In this document: positions 25,366 to 34,593 of the stretch, piece by piece
Position numbering within the stretch: the first letter of the stretch is position 1
How the letters are laid out: every line of letters begins with the position of its first letter
DNA from: an uncultured Opitutaceae bacterium
GTDB taxonomy: Bacteria > Verrucomicrobiota > Verrucomicrobiia > Opitutales > Opitutaceae
Length of the DNA stretch: 64,000 nucleotides
NCBI GenBank assembly: GCA_937902925.1
Contig: CALFNN010000037.1
Location: 1 to 64,000, forward strand
Direction of reading: 5' to 3'
The notes under the pieces: generated by a model
The model's input: the letters and a program-made list of their open reading frames with translations, nothing else
Database searches by the model: none
Told to the model about the DNA's origin: nothing
Made by a program: the position numbers and the translations under genes

Positions 25366-26223
25366 TCAGGGCACCGTGGGCAGCAGGTCGGCGGCCAGCG
25401 GGCAATCCTTCAACTGGCGGAGGCCCTCGACCACGGAGCCGGCGTTCACCTTGGCGCCGGCCTTCGTGGTGTGCTGCTGGTCGTTGAAGTAAGGCCGCGT
25501 CTTGTCCTTGCCGAATGCGTCGAAGCGGTCGGCGGAACGGGTGTTGAGATCGATGAACAGCGCGCCGCTGGCCTTCGCCGCCTCGGCGGCCCACGCCGCA
25601 TAGCCGTCGAAGCCGCGCTTGATCTTGTCGCCAATCCATTGGTTGCGCGGCACCGGCGAGCACAGGATCACCGTCGCGCCCTTCCCCTTGGCGTCCTTGA
25701 CGTATTGCTGCAAATACCAGCCGTAACTATGGATGACCTTCCGGGCGTTGCCGAAACCGGTCTGGATCGTCTCGTTGCCGCTGGACATGATCGTGGCGCG
25801 GTCCGGGTAGTTCATCGAGTTGGCCTCGTCGTTGTGGCCGAACATCACGAGGATGAAATCGCCCGGCTCGGCCCGCGCGAGAATCTTGGCCCAGAGCCCC
25901 TCCTCGATGTAACTCCGGCTGCTGCGGCCGCCGGCGCCCTCGTTATAAACATGGATCTTCGCCGGATCGAACAGCGGGATGATTTCGTAACCCATGCCCC
26001 ACGGGCCGCGATCGCCGGGCGGCGTGCCCGTCTTGGTGATCGAGTCGCCGACGAGGAACAGCGCCGGATGCAAAGTCTCCACGGGCGCAGCCGCTGCGGC
26101 CGGCGCCCCGTCGGCGGCGTGGGCGACCGGCGCCATGACCAGCATGGTGGCGAAGGCCAGCGACGCGAGCATCGCCGGCAAACAGGAACGAATCGGATGA
26201 TGGAGAGCGGAGCGTGAGGTCAT
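25366..26223 (-). CDS. Secreted SGNH/GDSL esterase, rhamnogalacturonan acetylesterase type (CE12)
   Basis: This 285-residue protein has a signal peptide (LPAMLASLAFATMLVMAPVAHA). The SGNH blocks follow: ALFLVGDSITKTG (Ser61), NEGAGGRSSRSY, VMFGHNDE, and FNDQQHTTKAG near the C-terminus giving the DxxH pair. The closest family is the CE12 rhamnogalacturonan/xylan acetylesterases. The ATG at 26223 directly precedes the signal peptide; a GTG further upstream is rejected. It is the last gene of the CE15 locus, 95 bases after the nearer esterase, and should remove acetyl groups from pectin or xylan in periplasm or outside. Confidence 0.87.
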   Translation of the reverse strand: MTSRSALHHPIRSCLPAMLASLAFATMLVMAPVAHAADGAPAAAAAPVETLHPALFLVGDSITKTGTPPGDRGPWGMGYEIIPLFDPAKIHVYNEGAGGRSSRSYIEEGLWAKILARAEPGDFILVMFGHNDEANSMNYPDRATIMSSGNETIQTGFGNARKVIHSYGWYLQQYVKDAKGKGATVILCSPVPRNQWIGDKIKRGFDGYAAWAAEAAKASGALFIDLNTRSADRFDAFGKDKTRPYFNDQQHTTKAGAKVNAGSVVEGLRQLKDCPLAADLLPTVP

Positions 26224-26318
26224 GGAGGAAAGAATTCTTCGAGCGCGGCTGGCGACGGGACGCGTTGATCGTTCAACCCGTGCCACTGCTCAACCGCGCC
26301 TGGGCAGCGGAGGAATCG

Positions 26319-27944
26319 TCAGTCGTTGGCCGTGGCTTCGGTGTCGGCCGGCAGTTCGTCGAAGGCCTGCGGCACGTTTTTCCCGAGGAGGAATTTGTCG
26401 GCGAACGCCAGCAGGCCCTCCCAGTCGTTCGCGCCGAAGCCGTGCGGGCGGTTCGACCAATACATGCCAAGGCGGTCCGTCATGCCCGGGCCGAAGAGCG
26501 CGTAGGACGGCAGCGCGGCGAGGTAGGTCTGCTTGATGCCGTTGTGCACGACGTTCTGGTCGTGCGTGCCCTCGAGCATGATGAAGGGGCGCGGCGCCGT
26601 GAGCGCGGGGAACCAGTGGGCATCGTAGGGCAGCTTGTCGACCTGGCCCCAGAACTGGTGCAGGTTCGGCGAAAACTGGTTGCCATACTTCATCACCATG
26701 AGCGTCAGGCCTTCCTTGCCGCCGCGACTCGGTTGAGTCTGCGTCGCCCCGCCGCTAAAACGATAGGCCGGCGTGCCGAGGCCGGAGCTGGCGCCCGGCG
26801 CGACCATCGCGATGCGGTCGTCGAAGGCGCCCGTGATCATCGCCGCCTTGCCGTTGCGGGAGACGCCCGTGATGATGAGCTTGGTCTTGTCGATCAGCGG
26901 ATCGTTCTGGAGATAGTCGACAATCCGCATGGCGCCCCACGCCCAGCCGCCGATGATGCCCCAGTCGTAGCCCGGATACGCCGGGAAGAACCGGCTCGTG
27001 CGGAAGGAGAATGTGCCGTCGGGCTCGCGCTTCGTCGTGTCCTCCGCGCAGGCGTTGGTGTCGATATTGACATAGCCGAAACCATGATCGAGCACGACCG
27101 CGTGACTCCGGGCGGCTGCTTCCACTTGGTCGTGGAACGACGTATCGCCGCCGCCGCCGCGACCACCGAATCCACCACGGCCGCCAAATCCGCCGCGACC
27201 ACCGCGAGCGCCCGGACCCGCGGCTCCCGGCGCGCCCGCCGGACCGCCGGCCGCAATTTCGCCACCGGGCGCGCCTCCCGGGCCACCGGGACCGCCGCGT
27301 CCGCCACGAGCACCTGCCCGACCGCCGCCGGTCGCGGCCTGTCGTGCGGCTCGCTCGGCGATGCCGATTTCATCCGGCAGCAAAATGTCGATTCCACCGC
27401 CAGCCGTGGCTCCCTGCCCCACACTGGGTAACTCGGCTGCGCCGGGCGCCCGGCCGCCAAAGCTGAGGACCGCCGGAACCGGTGCGTCGGTCCGCGGAGT
27501 AAAGATGCCAACATCCAGGCTCAATTTCTCGTCGGGCCCGAAAGTGAGATGGATCAGGCGATACCTCACCTTGCCGTCCATCACGATTTCATTTTTCACT
27601 TCCGTCCCCTTCACGTTGCCCGGAGGCGGCGGCATCCGGCCGACGTGGTAATACTCGAGGATGTCCCGGATTTCCTTCTGCCGTTTTTTCATCTGCTCGG
27701 GCGTGGTCACCTTCGTGCCGTCGTTCATCACGAGGGGATCCGGCATCTCCTTGCGGACGGGCAATTCGTCCACCCCGGGATAAGTTCGCTCGTTGGTCTT
27801 GATCACCGGCAGGGGAATTTCCCGCGGGTCGGGACGATCGAGCAGGACGGAGGGACCTTGCGTCTGGGCGCGGCCCGTCAGGACGACGGAGGATGCAAGG
27901 GCGAGCGAGATCGGCAGTAGCCGGGGCAGCTGGGGGAATTTCAT
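26319..27944 (-). CDS. Secreted CE15 glucuronoyl-esterase-type alpha/beta hydrolase with Gly/Arg-rich insert
   Basis: This 541-residue protein has a signal peptide (LLPISLALASSVVLTGRAQ). The sequence PDPREIPLPVI...YPGVDELPVRKEMPDP, typical of bacterial CE15 proteins, is followed by the nucleophile motif GVSRNGKAA (Ser near 361) and a late RPHGFG histidine (near 501). CE15 enzymes split ester bonds between xylan glucuronate and lignin alcohols. Residues about 200-265 (nucleotides about 27145-27345) are a low-complexity block rich in GGRGG and GGFGG that interrupts the catalytic domain. The ATG at 27944 has AGGA seven bases upstream. An ACACGTGT site lies 71 bases upstream. A paralogue precedes it in the same locus. 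Confidence 0.85.
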   Translation of the reverse strand: MKFPQLPRLLPISLALASSVVLTGRAQTQGPSVLLDRPDPREIPLPVIKTNERTYPGVDELPVRKEMPDPLVMNDGTKVTTPEQMKKRQKEIRDILEYYHVGRMPPPPGNVKGTEVKNEIVMDGKVRYRLIHLTFGPDEKLSLDVGIFTPRTDAPVPAVLSFGGRAPGAAELPSVGQGATAGGGIDILLPDEIGIAERAARQAATGGGRAGARGGRGGPGGPGGAPGGEIAAGGPAGAPGAAGPGARGGRGGFGGRGGFGGRGGGGDTSFHDQVEAAARSHAVVLDHGFGYVNIDTNACAEDTTKREPDGTFSFRTSRFFPAYPGYDWGIIGGWAWGAMRIVDYLQNDPLIDKTKLIITGVSRNGKAAMITGAFDDRIAMVAPGASSGLGTPAYRFSGGATQTQPSRGGKEGLTLMVMKYGNQFSPNLHQFWGQVDKLPYDAHWFPALTAPRPFIMLEGTHDQNVVHNGIKQTYLAALPSYALFGPGMTDRLGMYWSNRPHGFGANDWEGLLAFADKFLLGKNVPQAFDELPADTEATAND

Positions 27945-28014
27945 CGAGATTTCCTGTCTTGGTGGCCGGCAGGCGCCGGCGGCGGGTGGTTGGGGGCAAG
28001 ATGTATCGCTTGAT

Positions 28015-28022
28015 ACACGTGT
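28015..28022. promoter_or_regulatory. Putative LacI operator ACACGTGT (CE15 gene)
   Basis: ACACGTGT within the palindrome TACACGTGTA lies 71-78 bases upstream of the second CE15 gene. The same 8-mer precedes the receptor gene (33210) and the LacI gene (34513) of this locus. Confidence 0.6.
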
Positions 28023-28074
28023 AAACATTTAGAGACCGGAGCCTTCATGCCAAGCTTATCGTTGAAGGGAGGCC

Positions 28075-29658
28075 TCAGCGCGACCGGGCGGGCGCCGGGG
28101 CGCCGCCGCGCGGCCCTCCGGCCGCCGCCGCCGCGGTGGCGGCATCGCGTTCCTTTTCGGTTAGGAAGTAGTCGAAGGTGAAGTCGCGCTTCCCGAGGAG
28201 ATATTTGTCGGCGAAGTTCAGCATCGCCGTCCAGTCCTCCGTGGTGAAGGCGTGCGCGTGATGCGAATAGTGCACGCCGAGTCGTTCCGGCGACACGCCG
28301 TAGAGCGCGTAGGCCGGCCGGGCGGCGAGGATCGACTGCTTCACGGCCTCGGGCAGCGAGATCGTGTCGGCGTCGCCCTCGAGGGCGAGGAACGGCCGCG
28401 GCGCACAAAGCGCAAGGAACCAGTGTTCGTCGAACGGCAGTTTTTCGCGATGGCCCCAGAATTGGTGCAGGTTCGGACCCCACCAGTTCGGGTATTTTCG
28501 CTGCATGATGTCGAGCGATTCGCTGTTGCTCGCGCCGGCAAAGCGATACGCGCCAATGCCGCCGCCACCGGTCACGACCGGCGCTCCCATCAGGCGATCG
28601 TCGAAAGCCGCCGCGACCATCGCGGATTTGCCGGTGCGGGACGCGCCGGTGACGATGAGCTTCGTCTTGTCGATCGCGGGATCGGTCTCGAGGTAATCGG
28701 CCACGCGCGCGGCGCCCCACGCCCACGCGCGCAGGAGACCCCAGTCGTAATTCGGATAAGCCGGAAAGAAACCCGCCTTGCGATACGACCAGCTGCCGTC
28801 GGTTTCGCGGAGCGTCGTGTCCTCGCCACAGTCGTTGTTGCTATACATCACGTAGGCGTAGCCGCGGGCGAGCGCCACGCTGCTCTCGGCGATGCTTTCC
28901 GGAGTCATCGGGCGGCCGAATCCGCCGCGTGCCCCGCCGCGCGCGGCCGGTGCGGCCGCCGGAATCGTTCCCGGCGGACCGTCGGCGGCCGCTGCCGCAC
29001 CGCGACCAGCCCGACCTCCGCGGGCGCCACCGGCGGCCCGTCCACCGCCACTTTCGGCTTCGAGTTCCGGCGGAATCGTCTTGCCGACCAGCAGCAGCAC
29101 GTCCTGGCCGCGGCCCTGCGTGGGCCCGTTGCCCACCTTGGGTTGCGGCGTCCCGCCCGGCGGCGTGCTCGACTGCGCGATCACGGTCGGAAACGGCCCG
29201 CCCTCGGTCGGCGTGAAGATGCCGATATCGAGGTAAAGTTTTTCCTCCGGACCGAAGGTCAGGTGCACGAGGCGGTAACGGACCTTGCCGTTGAGGACGA
29301 GCTGCGACTGCAGCTCGGTGCCCTTGACGTTGCCGGGCGGCGGCGGCGCATGACCGACGGAATAGTATTCGAGCATGTCGCGCATCTCCTGCCGGCGTTT
29401 CTCCCATTGCGCGACGTTCCGGACCTTGGTGCCGTCGTTCATCGTCATGATGTCGGGCAGTTCCGGGCGGTCCGGGAGTTCGTTCACGCCGGGTTTCGCG
29501 GCGAACGGCGTGTGGATCACCGGGAGGGGAATTTCCCGCGGATCGGGGCCCGCCTCGAGCGGCGGGGGATTCTGCGCGAAGGTCTTGGTGGACCAAAGCA
29601 CCGTCGCCGCCATGGCGACGACGCCGAAAGAGAAACACGCTGGTCGGTGATTTTTCAT
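28075..29658 (-). CDS. Secreted CE15 glucuronoyl-esterase-type alpha/beta hydrolase (paralogue)
   Basis: This 527-residue protein has a signal peptide (FGVVAMAATVLWSTKTFAQ) and the same layout as its neighbour: PDPREIPLPVIHTPF near the N-terminus, GASRTGKSA with the nucleophile near residue 339, LHQFWGHREKLPFDEHWF, and HHAHAF carrying the catalytic histidine near 468. A Gly/Ala/Arg-rich insert at about residues 200-250 (nucleotides about 28905-29060) sits at the same place as in the paralogue, and the C-terminus ends in another Ala/Gly/Pro/Arg-rich tail. The ATG at 29658 has a good AGGAG five bases upstream. It follows the TonB receptor gene by 66 bases and is probably expressed with it. The two copies may differ in substrate details. 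Confidence 0.85.
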   Translation of the reverse strand: MKNHRPACFSFGVVAMAATVLWSTKTFAQNPPPLEAGPDPREIPLPVIHTPFAAKPGVNELPDRPELPDIMTMNDGTKVRNVAQWEKRRQEMRDMLEYYSVGHAPPPPGNVKGTELQSQLVLNGKVRYRLVHLTFGPEEKLYLDIGIFTPTEGGPFPTVIAQSSTPPGGTPQPKVGNGPTQGRGQDVLLLVGKTIPPELEAESGGGRAAGGARGGRAGRGAAAAADGPPGTIPAAAPAARGGARGGFGRPMTPESIAESSVALARGYAYVMYSNNDCGEDTTLRETDGSWSYRKAGFFPAYPNYDWGLLRAWAWGAARVADYLETDPAIDKTKLIVTGASRTGKSAMVAAAFDDRLMGAPVVTGGGGIGAYRFAGASNSESLDIMQRKYPNWWGPNLHQFWGHREKLPFDEHWFLALCAPRPFLALEGDADTISLPEAVKQSILAARPAYALYGVSPERLGVHYSHHAHAFTTEDWTAMLNFADKYLLGKRDFTFDYFLTEKERDAATAAAAAGGPRGGAPAPARSR

Positions 29659-29724
29659 GATGACTCCTGGGGTAGTTGCCGCCGGTGGCAACGGGGCTTG
29701 TCGCATGAGCGGCGGCATTCGTTG

Positions 29725-32700
29725 CTACAAATCGAACGTGGCGCTGAGAATAAACTGACGCGGGTCGACGATGCGATAGCTGGAGGGCGTCCCATCCGGG
29801 AAGGCCGCCGTGGCCTGCAGGCGGCCGCTTTCCTGGATGTTGCGCACGTTGAGCTGGAAGGACGCGCCGACCTTGTCGGCCCAGAGCCGCGTGCGATAGG
29901 TCGCGAAGGCGTCCACGTAAAAATGCGCCGGGTCATAAATCGGGCGGTGGGGATCGAGCGCGGTGATCTGGGCGGGCAACTGTTGCACGCCGAGGTAACC
30001 GATCGCGCCCTTGTCCTCCCAGCGCAACGCGCCGCCGAGGGAGAAATTCCGCAGGACGTGATTCTCGGTGATTCCCGCGAGGCGGAAATTGGTGCTGACC
30101 CTCGCGTTGTAACGGCGGATTTCGGGCTTGGTCTTGCCCTCCTGCGCGCGAATGACCGCGTAGGGCGCCTGCACGAACGTGGCAAAATTCTGCGCCGCCG
30201 TCTGCGCGCCGCCGTAATTGTGATTCCACCAGAGCTGCTGGGGCTCGACTTTGGGGTCGATGGTTGGATCCTTGATCGTGGTCCAGATCGGCATGCGCAG
30301 ATCGATCCATTCCTGCACGGCGCTGGAGACGTTGGCCGTGATCGATTGCGTGTCGGTGATCGAGCCGGCCACGGTCCAGAATTTGGTCGGGTTGTAGTTG
30401 ATCTCGACCTCGTTGCCCTTGGCGATGATGTCGTTGGTCGCGGCGAGCGGCGGGCTTTGGTTATCGAACGCCGCCTGCACGTCGAGCGGGAGGCCGATTT
30501 CCTTGGCCACCTCGGCATTGACCTGATCGGTGGTCCAGGTGGGATTGAGCGCCCCGACCCAGTTGCGCGCATCGAGCCGGAGTTGGAACGGAAACGCGAT
30601 GTTGACGTCCATGCGGACGACCCGGGTGTTGATCGTGTTGGCGTCGCCGTTGCGTGCGTTGAGCGTCTTGTCCTCGTAGTGATTGGCGCGGATCACGAGC
30701 TTCCCCTCGAACATATTCAGCGTGAAGCCGTAGTCCTCGCCCTCGCCCGTGGTGTTGGGGAGCGGGTGGAGAAACAGGTCCTGCGCGGGCGTCTGCGGCG
30801 TGAAGCTGTCAGACTTGTTGTAGGTCAGCGACAGGCCGCCGAGCACGTTGCCGACGAAGCTCGCGACCCCGCCGCCGTCGGTCATCTGCTTGACGAAGCC
30901 CAGATCGCGGAACGGCTTGATCACCGCCCCACCCGTCTTGGTCTTGCCGCTGTTGGCGCGCCAGTCGACGCTCGACCAGTGGTTGATGTTCGCGAAATTA
31001 TAGGTCAACCCGTCCGCATTGAGCAGCGGGGCGTCGGTGGTGTTGACCGCGCCAAATTTGACGTAGGTCCGGTCCTCGCGCAGGCCGAACGTCGTGACGA
31101 GCCGGTCGCCGACGAAGTGGCTCTGCAGGACGGCGCCGACGGTTTTCAGGATTGTCTTGGAATTGCTGCCGGCGCCCGCTCCATCGGTGCCCGCCCCGAG
31201 CGCGAGCAACGCGGGCTCGTGATTGAACACGCCCGCGGTCTTGTCGCCCCACACGAACGGATAAGTGCCATAGGCGAAGTTGGTCGGCGCGTAGTCGACG
31301 TTGGAACCCTTGTTGTCGCCGACGTAGTAGCGGAAGTAGCCGAACTTGATGTTGCCGGGCGGCCAGGCGTGCGTGTCCGAGATCACATCACGATAGCGAT
31401 AGACCCGCTGCACCCGGTATTTGTATTCGTCGTAGGCCGTAAACTGGTGCAGCCCCAGCCATTTGAGCAGGCCCGCCTCGTGGGTAAGGTCGAGTTTGTA
31501 GGCGAGCTGGGCGCGGTAGGTGTCCCATTTGTAGGGCTGCCACGTGGTCGCCGGCTCGTCGGTGCCGATGAATGGGCGCAGGAAGTAGGGATTCGGCGTG
31601 CCGTCGAGCAGACGCTCGTTGACGTCGACGATAAGCTGGCCGGACTGCGCATTCTGGTTGGCGACGCCCACGAGGTTGCGGGCGTAGCGCTGCGTATCCT
31701 CGCGGAAGAAACCTCCCTGCAGGGCCAGCGTCTGACGCGGCGTGTTGAGCACGACCTGGTCGAGCTGGACGTTCGAGGTGATGGTCTGGTCCATCACGCG
31801 GTTGATCGCGGAAAAATTGACCGACGACCAATCGTAGAGGGATTTGTCGCTCACCGAGGGCGTCGTCGTGAACAGCGGTTGCGCGGTGATATGCCCCAGG
31901 GCCACGCCCGCGGCGGACGTCGAAAACATGAACCGGTCGGCCTGCGCCGTGCCGTTCGGCGTCGTGCCGGTCGTCGTGGTCGGCGTCGTCCAGTAGCCGA
32001 GCCCGCTCTGGTCGACAAACACCTGGCTGTGCGCGCCGACATTGCCCGCCAGTGAATTCGTGAAATAGTCGGGCAGGCCGGTCGCGCTGGTGAACGTGCC
32101 CACGGTGACCCCGTTGAGGTGAACCTGCTGGGTGAACGGGTCCCAGGTCGGGCGACCGCTGTTGATCCAGTAGGAGACGTTGTCGCGCGGCGGGGCCGCG
32201 TTGGGCCGGTTGCCGTTCAAGCGGTAGAAATCGGACGACGCGCTGATCGTGGTGTTCTTGAAGGGCTGAAACTTGATCATGCCGTTGTAGCGAACGGTAT
32301 TGGTCCCGGACGGCTTGCGCACGTAGCCGTCGTGCTGGAAGGCGCCGCTCGCGCGGATCGCCAGTTCGTTTTTCACGAGCACGCGGTTCAAATCGAGGCT
32401 GGTGCGATAGCCGCCATAGCTGTCGCCGCGCACCTGCACCTGCGATCGCTCCCGGGTCAGGTTGGCGGACGCCGGCACCTGGTTGACGGTGCCCGCCGGG
32501 CTGCCGAGGCCGAAGACGTTGGCATTGGGACCGCGACTGACCTCGACGCCATCGATGGCCAGCGGATCGACCGGCGTGCGGCCCGTCGTCTCGAAGTTGC
32601 CCATCGACACGTTCGCCGCCCCGATGCCCCGGACGCGATTCGCGCCCTGCGGATTCAGTTCCACGTTGTCCGAGTAACTGCCGTTGCGGTCCACCGTGAA

Positions 32701-33165
32701 GTCCGTGTAGGTGCCGGTGCCCTCGGTGCTGGCGGTGTAGAGGAAGATGTCGTTGATATCGAGCATCGCGAAATCCTGCATCTGCTCCTTCGTCACGACC
32801 GTGATCGACGCGCCCAGGTCCTCGATCTTCGAGTTGAAACGGGTCCCGGACATCGTGTTCGAGGAGTAGTAGCCCTTCGTGTCCGTCTGCACCTCGAACG
32901 GCGAGAGCACGATGGTTTCCGACTTGCCGCCCGCCGCGTTCGGATCCACCGCCGCGTCTTTCCTTTGGTCGGCCGCCATCGCGGCCAGCTCGTCGGCGTC
33001 GAGCTTGCCGTTGTGGTTCCGGTCATACTTGGCGAGTGCCTCAGAGTCGGGCGCACCCGTCGGCGCGACCTGCGCCGGGGAGGAGACGGGGAGAATTAAC
33101 ATCAACAACGCCTGCACGGATACCAATCCGCGCAGCGTGAAGCACAGCCGGGTCTCGGTCTTCAT
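29725..33165 (-). CDS. TonB-dependent outer-membrane receptor with N-terminal EF-hand
   Basis: This 1146-residue receptor has a signal sequence (LVSVQALLMLILPVSSPAQ). It then carries a canonical EF-hand loop at residues 48-59, DRNHNGKLDADE, with Asp48, Asn50, Asn52, Asp56 and Glu59 as calcium ligands. Next is TIVLSPFEVQTDTKGYYSS, a plug (SKIEDLGASITVVTKEQ; VSRGPNANVFGLGSPAGTVN) and a large barrel ending in QFILSATFDL. The ATG at 33165 is directly before the signal peptide. Two CE15 esterases and a CE12 esterase follow on the same strand and a LacI gene lies just upstream, so it probably imports decorated plant-wall oligosaccharides. ACACGTGT at 33210-33217 lies 45 bases upstream of the start. 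Confidence 0.92.
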   Translation of the reverse strand: MKTETRLCFTLRGLVSVQALLMLILPVSSPAQVAPTGAPDSEALAKYDRNHNGKLDADELAAMAADQRKDAAVDPNAAGGKSETIVLSPFEVQTDTKGYYSSNTMSGTRFNSKIEDLGASITVVTKEQMQDFAMLDINDIFLYTASTEGTGTYTDFTVDRNGSYSDNVELNPQGANRVRGIGAANVSMGNFETTGRTPVDPLAIDGVEVSRGPNANVFGLGSPAGTVNQVPASANLTRERSQVQVRGDSYGGYRTSLDLNRVLVKNELAIRASGAFQHDGYVRKPSGTNTVRYNGMIKFQPFKNTTISASSDFYRLNGNRPNAAPPRDNVSYWINSGRPTWDPFTQQVHLNGVTVGTFTSATGLPDYFTNSLAGNVGAHSQVFVDQSGLGYWTTPTTTTGTTPNGTAQADRFMFSTSAAGVALGHITAQPLFTTTPSVSDKSLYDWSSVNFSAINRVMDQTITSNVQLDQVVLNTPRQTLALQGGFFREDTQRYARNLVGVANQNAQSGQLIVDVNERLLDGTPNPYFLRPFIGTDEPATTWQPYKWDTYRAQLAYKLDLTHEAGLLKWLGLHQFTAYDEYKYRVQRVYRYRDVISDTHAWPPGNIKFGYFRYYVGDNKGSNVDYAPTNFAYGTYPFVWGDKTAGVFNHEPALLALGAGTDGAGAGSNSKTILKTVGAVLQSHFVGDRLVTTFGLREDRTYVKFGAVNTTDAPLLNADGLTYNFANINHWSSVDWRANSGKTKTGGAVIKPFRDLGFVKQMTDGGGVASFVGNVLGGLSLTYNKSDSFTPQTPAQDLFLHPLPNTTGEGEDYGFTLNMFEGKLVIRANHYEDKTLNARNGDANTINTRVVRMDVNIAFPFQLRLDARNWVGALNPTWTTDQVNAEVAKEIGLPLDVQAAFDNQSPPLAATNDIIAKGNEVEINYNPTKFWTVAGSITDTQSITANVSSAVQEWIDLRMPIWTTIKDPTIDPKVEPQQLWWNHNYGGAQTAAQNFATFVQAPYAVIRAQEGKTKPEIRRYNARVSTNFRLAGITENHVLRNFSLGGALRWEDKGAIGYLGVQQLPAQITALDPHRPIYDPAHFYVDAFATYRTRLWADKVGASFQLNVRNIQESGRLQATAAFPDGTPSSYRIVDPRQFILSATFDL

Positions 33166-33209
33166 GGTCTTGGTGGGGTTGGCCGCGGGGTGATGCGGCG
33201 ATTTTTGCT

Positions 33210-33217
33210 ACACGTGT
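33210..33217. promoter_or_regulatory. Putative LacI operator ACACGTGT (receptor gene)
   Basis: The 8-bp palindrome lies inside a longer imperfect one with GATTTTT on the left and AAAAATC on the right (33200-33226). It sits 45 bases upstream of the receptor ATG, in the gap after the LacI gene. Confidence 0.65.
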
Positions 33218-33330
33218 CTAAAAATCGAGCGACCGGGGTCCCCGTCAAGCACATTCGCTCCCGCTCCCCTCCCCGCCGCCCTCGCGCGCGGCCGGCGATG
33301 GACGCCGTTCCTCGCGCGACCGCCGTCCGC

Positions 33331-34455
33331 CTAGCGGTTGGCCGGGCCGGTCGATTCCCGCACCACGAGACGCGACGGCAGCAGCCGCGAACGCGCCGAG
33401 ATCACCACTCCCTTGAGCAGCTGGCTGAGAAGAAAATCCACCGCCGCGGCCGCCGTGGCCTCGATCTCGGCGTCGATCGTGGTGATCGACGGCGAGGCGA
33501 ATTTCGCGATGTCCTCGTTGTTGAACCCGATGACCGAGACATTACCGGGCACCGCGAGCCCGAGGGTCCGGAATCCTTCGATCGCACCGAAGGCGATCTC
33601 GTCGTTCACGGTCACGAACGCCGTCGGCATCCGCGGCCCGCTCGCGAACCGCTGCGCCATCTCCCGCCCAAAAATCATGTTGCTGACCCGCGCCGGCGGA
33701 TCGCCGACGCTCACCAGCGCACTGGCGGGATCCAGCTTGCGCGCCTCCAGGGCCCGCCGCAGCCCGATCAGGCGCGCGACCTCGACCGGCACCTTGTCGC
33801 TGATCCCCATGAGCCCGATCCGCCGGTGGCCGAGATCCAGGAGGTGATTGGCCGCCAGCTCGAGGCCCTGCGTGCGGTCCAGCGTGACGATGTTGGCCTT
33901 GGCGTCGGAAAAGTTCTCCGTGAAAACGTGCGGGACCCCCGCCGCCGCCAGCTCCCTCACCTGTGCGGCCAGTCCGCTGTCCGTATGCTGCCCGACAAAA
34001 ATCACTCCCTCCGCCCGCATTCGCATGATCCACCTCGTGATGTCGGCATGGTCGGCATTCTCCGCCGTCTCGATCAGCGCCGTGTAGCCGACCTTGGCCA
34101 GCCGGTGCACGACGTCCGCGAGCTTTTGCACGACGGCGTGCTGCTTGAAGCTCGAAAGGTAGACCGCAATCGTCGCGCTCCGCTTGCCGCGCAGGATGTT
34201 CGAGTAGGGATTGGGCGAAAACCCGGTCTCATCCACCACCCGCATCACGCGCTCGATGTTTTTCTGCTTGATGCCGGAATGACCGTTGAGAATGCGCGAC
34301 ACCGTGGCGCGCGACAGGCCGACGTGCTTCGCCAGTTCGGCGGTGGTCCGGATGGTCAGGCGGGCCGGCTCTGGGATGATTTTCTTCAAGAAAAAGTGCG
34401 ACACCCGGCGGTTCAGCCCGGGCGGGAACCCGGTCAGGCATACCCCAACTCCCAT
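33331..34455 (-). CDS. LacI-family transcriptional regulator (esterase locus)
   Basis: This 374-residue regulator has the helix-turn-helix TTAELAKHVGLSRATVSRIL (about 36-55), the hinge ETGFSPNPYSNILRGKRS, and a sugar-binding effector domain with the usual FVTVNDEIAFGAIEGFRTLG and VIGFNNEDIAKFASP segments. A GTG at 34476 would add seven residues; the ATG at 34455 is preferred only because it is an ATG. The roughly 35 residues before the helix-turn-helix are longer than usual. It sits immediately upstream of, and on the same strand as, the TonB receptor gene. ACACGTGT occurs 58 bases upstream of this gene and before two target genes, suggesting autoregulation and control of the locus. Confidence 0.92.
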   Translation of the reverse strand: MGVGVCLTGFPPGLNRRVSHFFLKKIIPEPARLTIRTTAELAKHVGLSRATVSRILNGHSGIKQKNIERVMRVVDETGFSPNPYSNILRGKRSATIAVYLSSFKQHAVVQKLADVVHRLAKVGYTALIETAENADHADITRWIMRMRAEGVIFVGQHTDSGLAAQVRELAAAGVPHVFTENFSDAKANIVTLDRTQGLELAANHLLDLGHRRIGLMGISDKVPVEVARLIGLRRALEARKLDPASALVSVGDPPARVSNMIFGREMAQRFASGPRMPTAFVTVNDEIAFGAIEGFRTLGLAVPGNVSVIGFNNEDIAKFASPSITTIDAEIEATAAAAVDFLLSQLLKGVVISARSRLLPSRLVVRESTGPANR

Positions 34456-34512
34456 CGGGTTCAAGGCGTAACACACCTCAAAACCGCCGCCACCGGCGTC
34501 GCATTTTTTGCG

Positions 34513-34520
34513 ACACGTGT
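34513..34520. promoter_or_regulatory. Putative LacI operator ACACGTGT (LacI gene)
   Basis: ACACGTGT within the perfect 10-bp palindrome GACACGTGTC lies between the carbamoyltransferase stop and the LacI start. It is the third copy in this locus and implies autoregulation. Confidence 0.65.
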
Positions 34521-34593
34521 CTGTTATTTGGCACGAACCGCTTGGCGCCGCCTCCTCGCTCGCCCGGCATCCGCCCTCGATTCGAGCGCCTCC

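Noticed and set aside
28252-32055. 1267-codon open frame on the plus strand opposite the CE15 and receptor genes
   Set aside because: It crosses three genes with clear homology on the other strand and intergenic DNA between them. Its translation is Arg/Val/Asp-rich with no domain, signal peptide or membrane segment; it is a GC-driven shadow.
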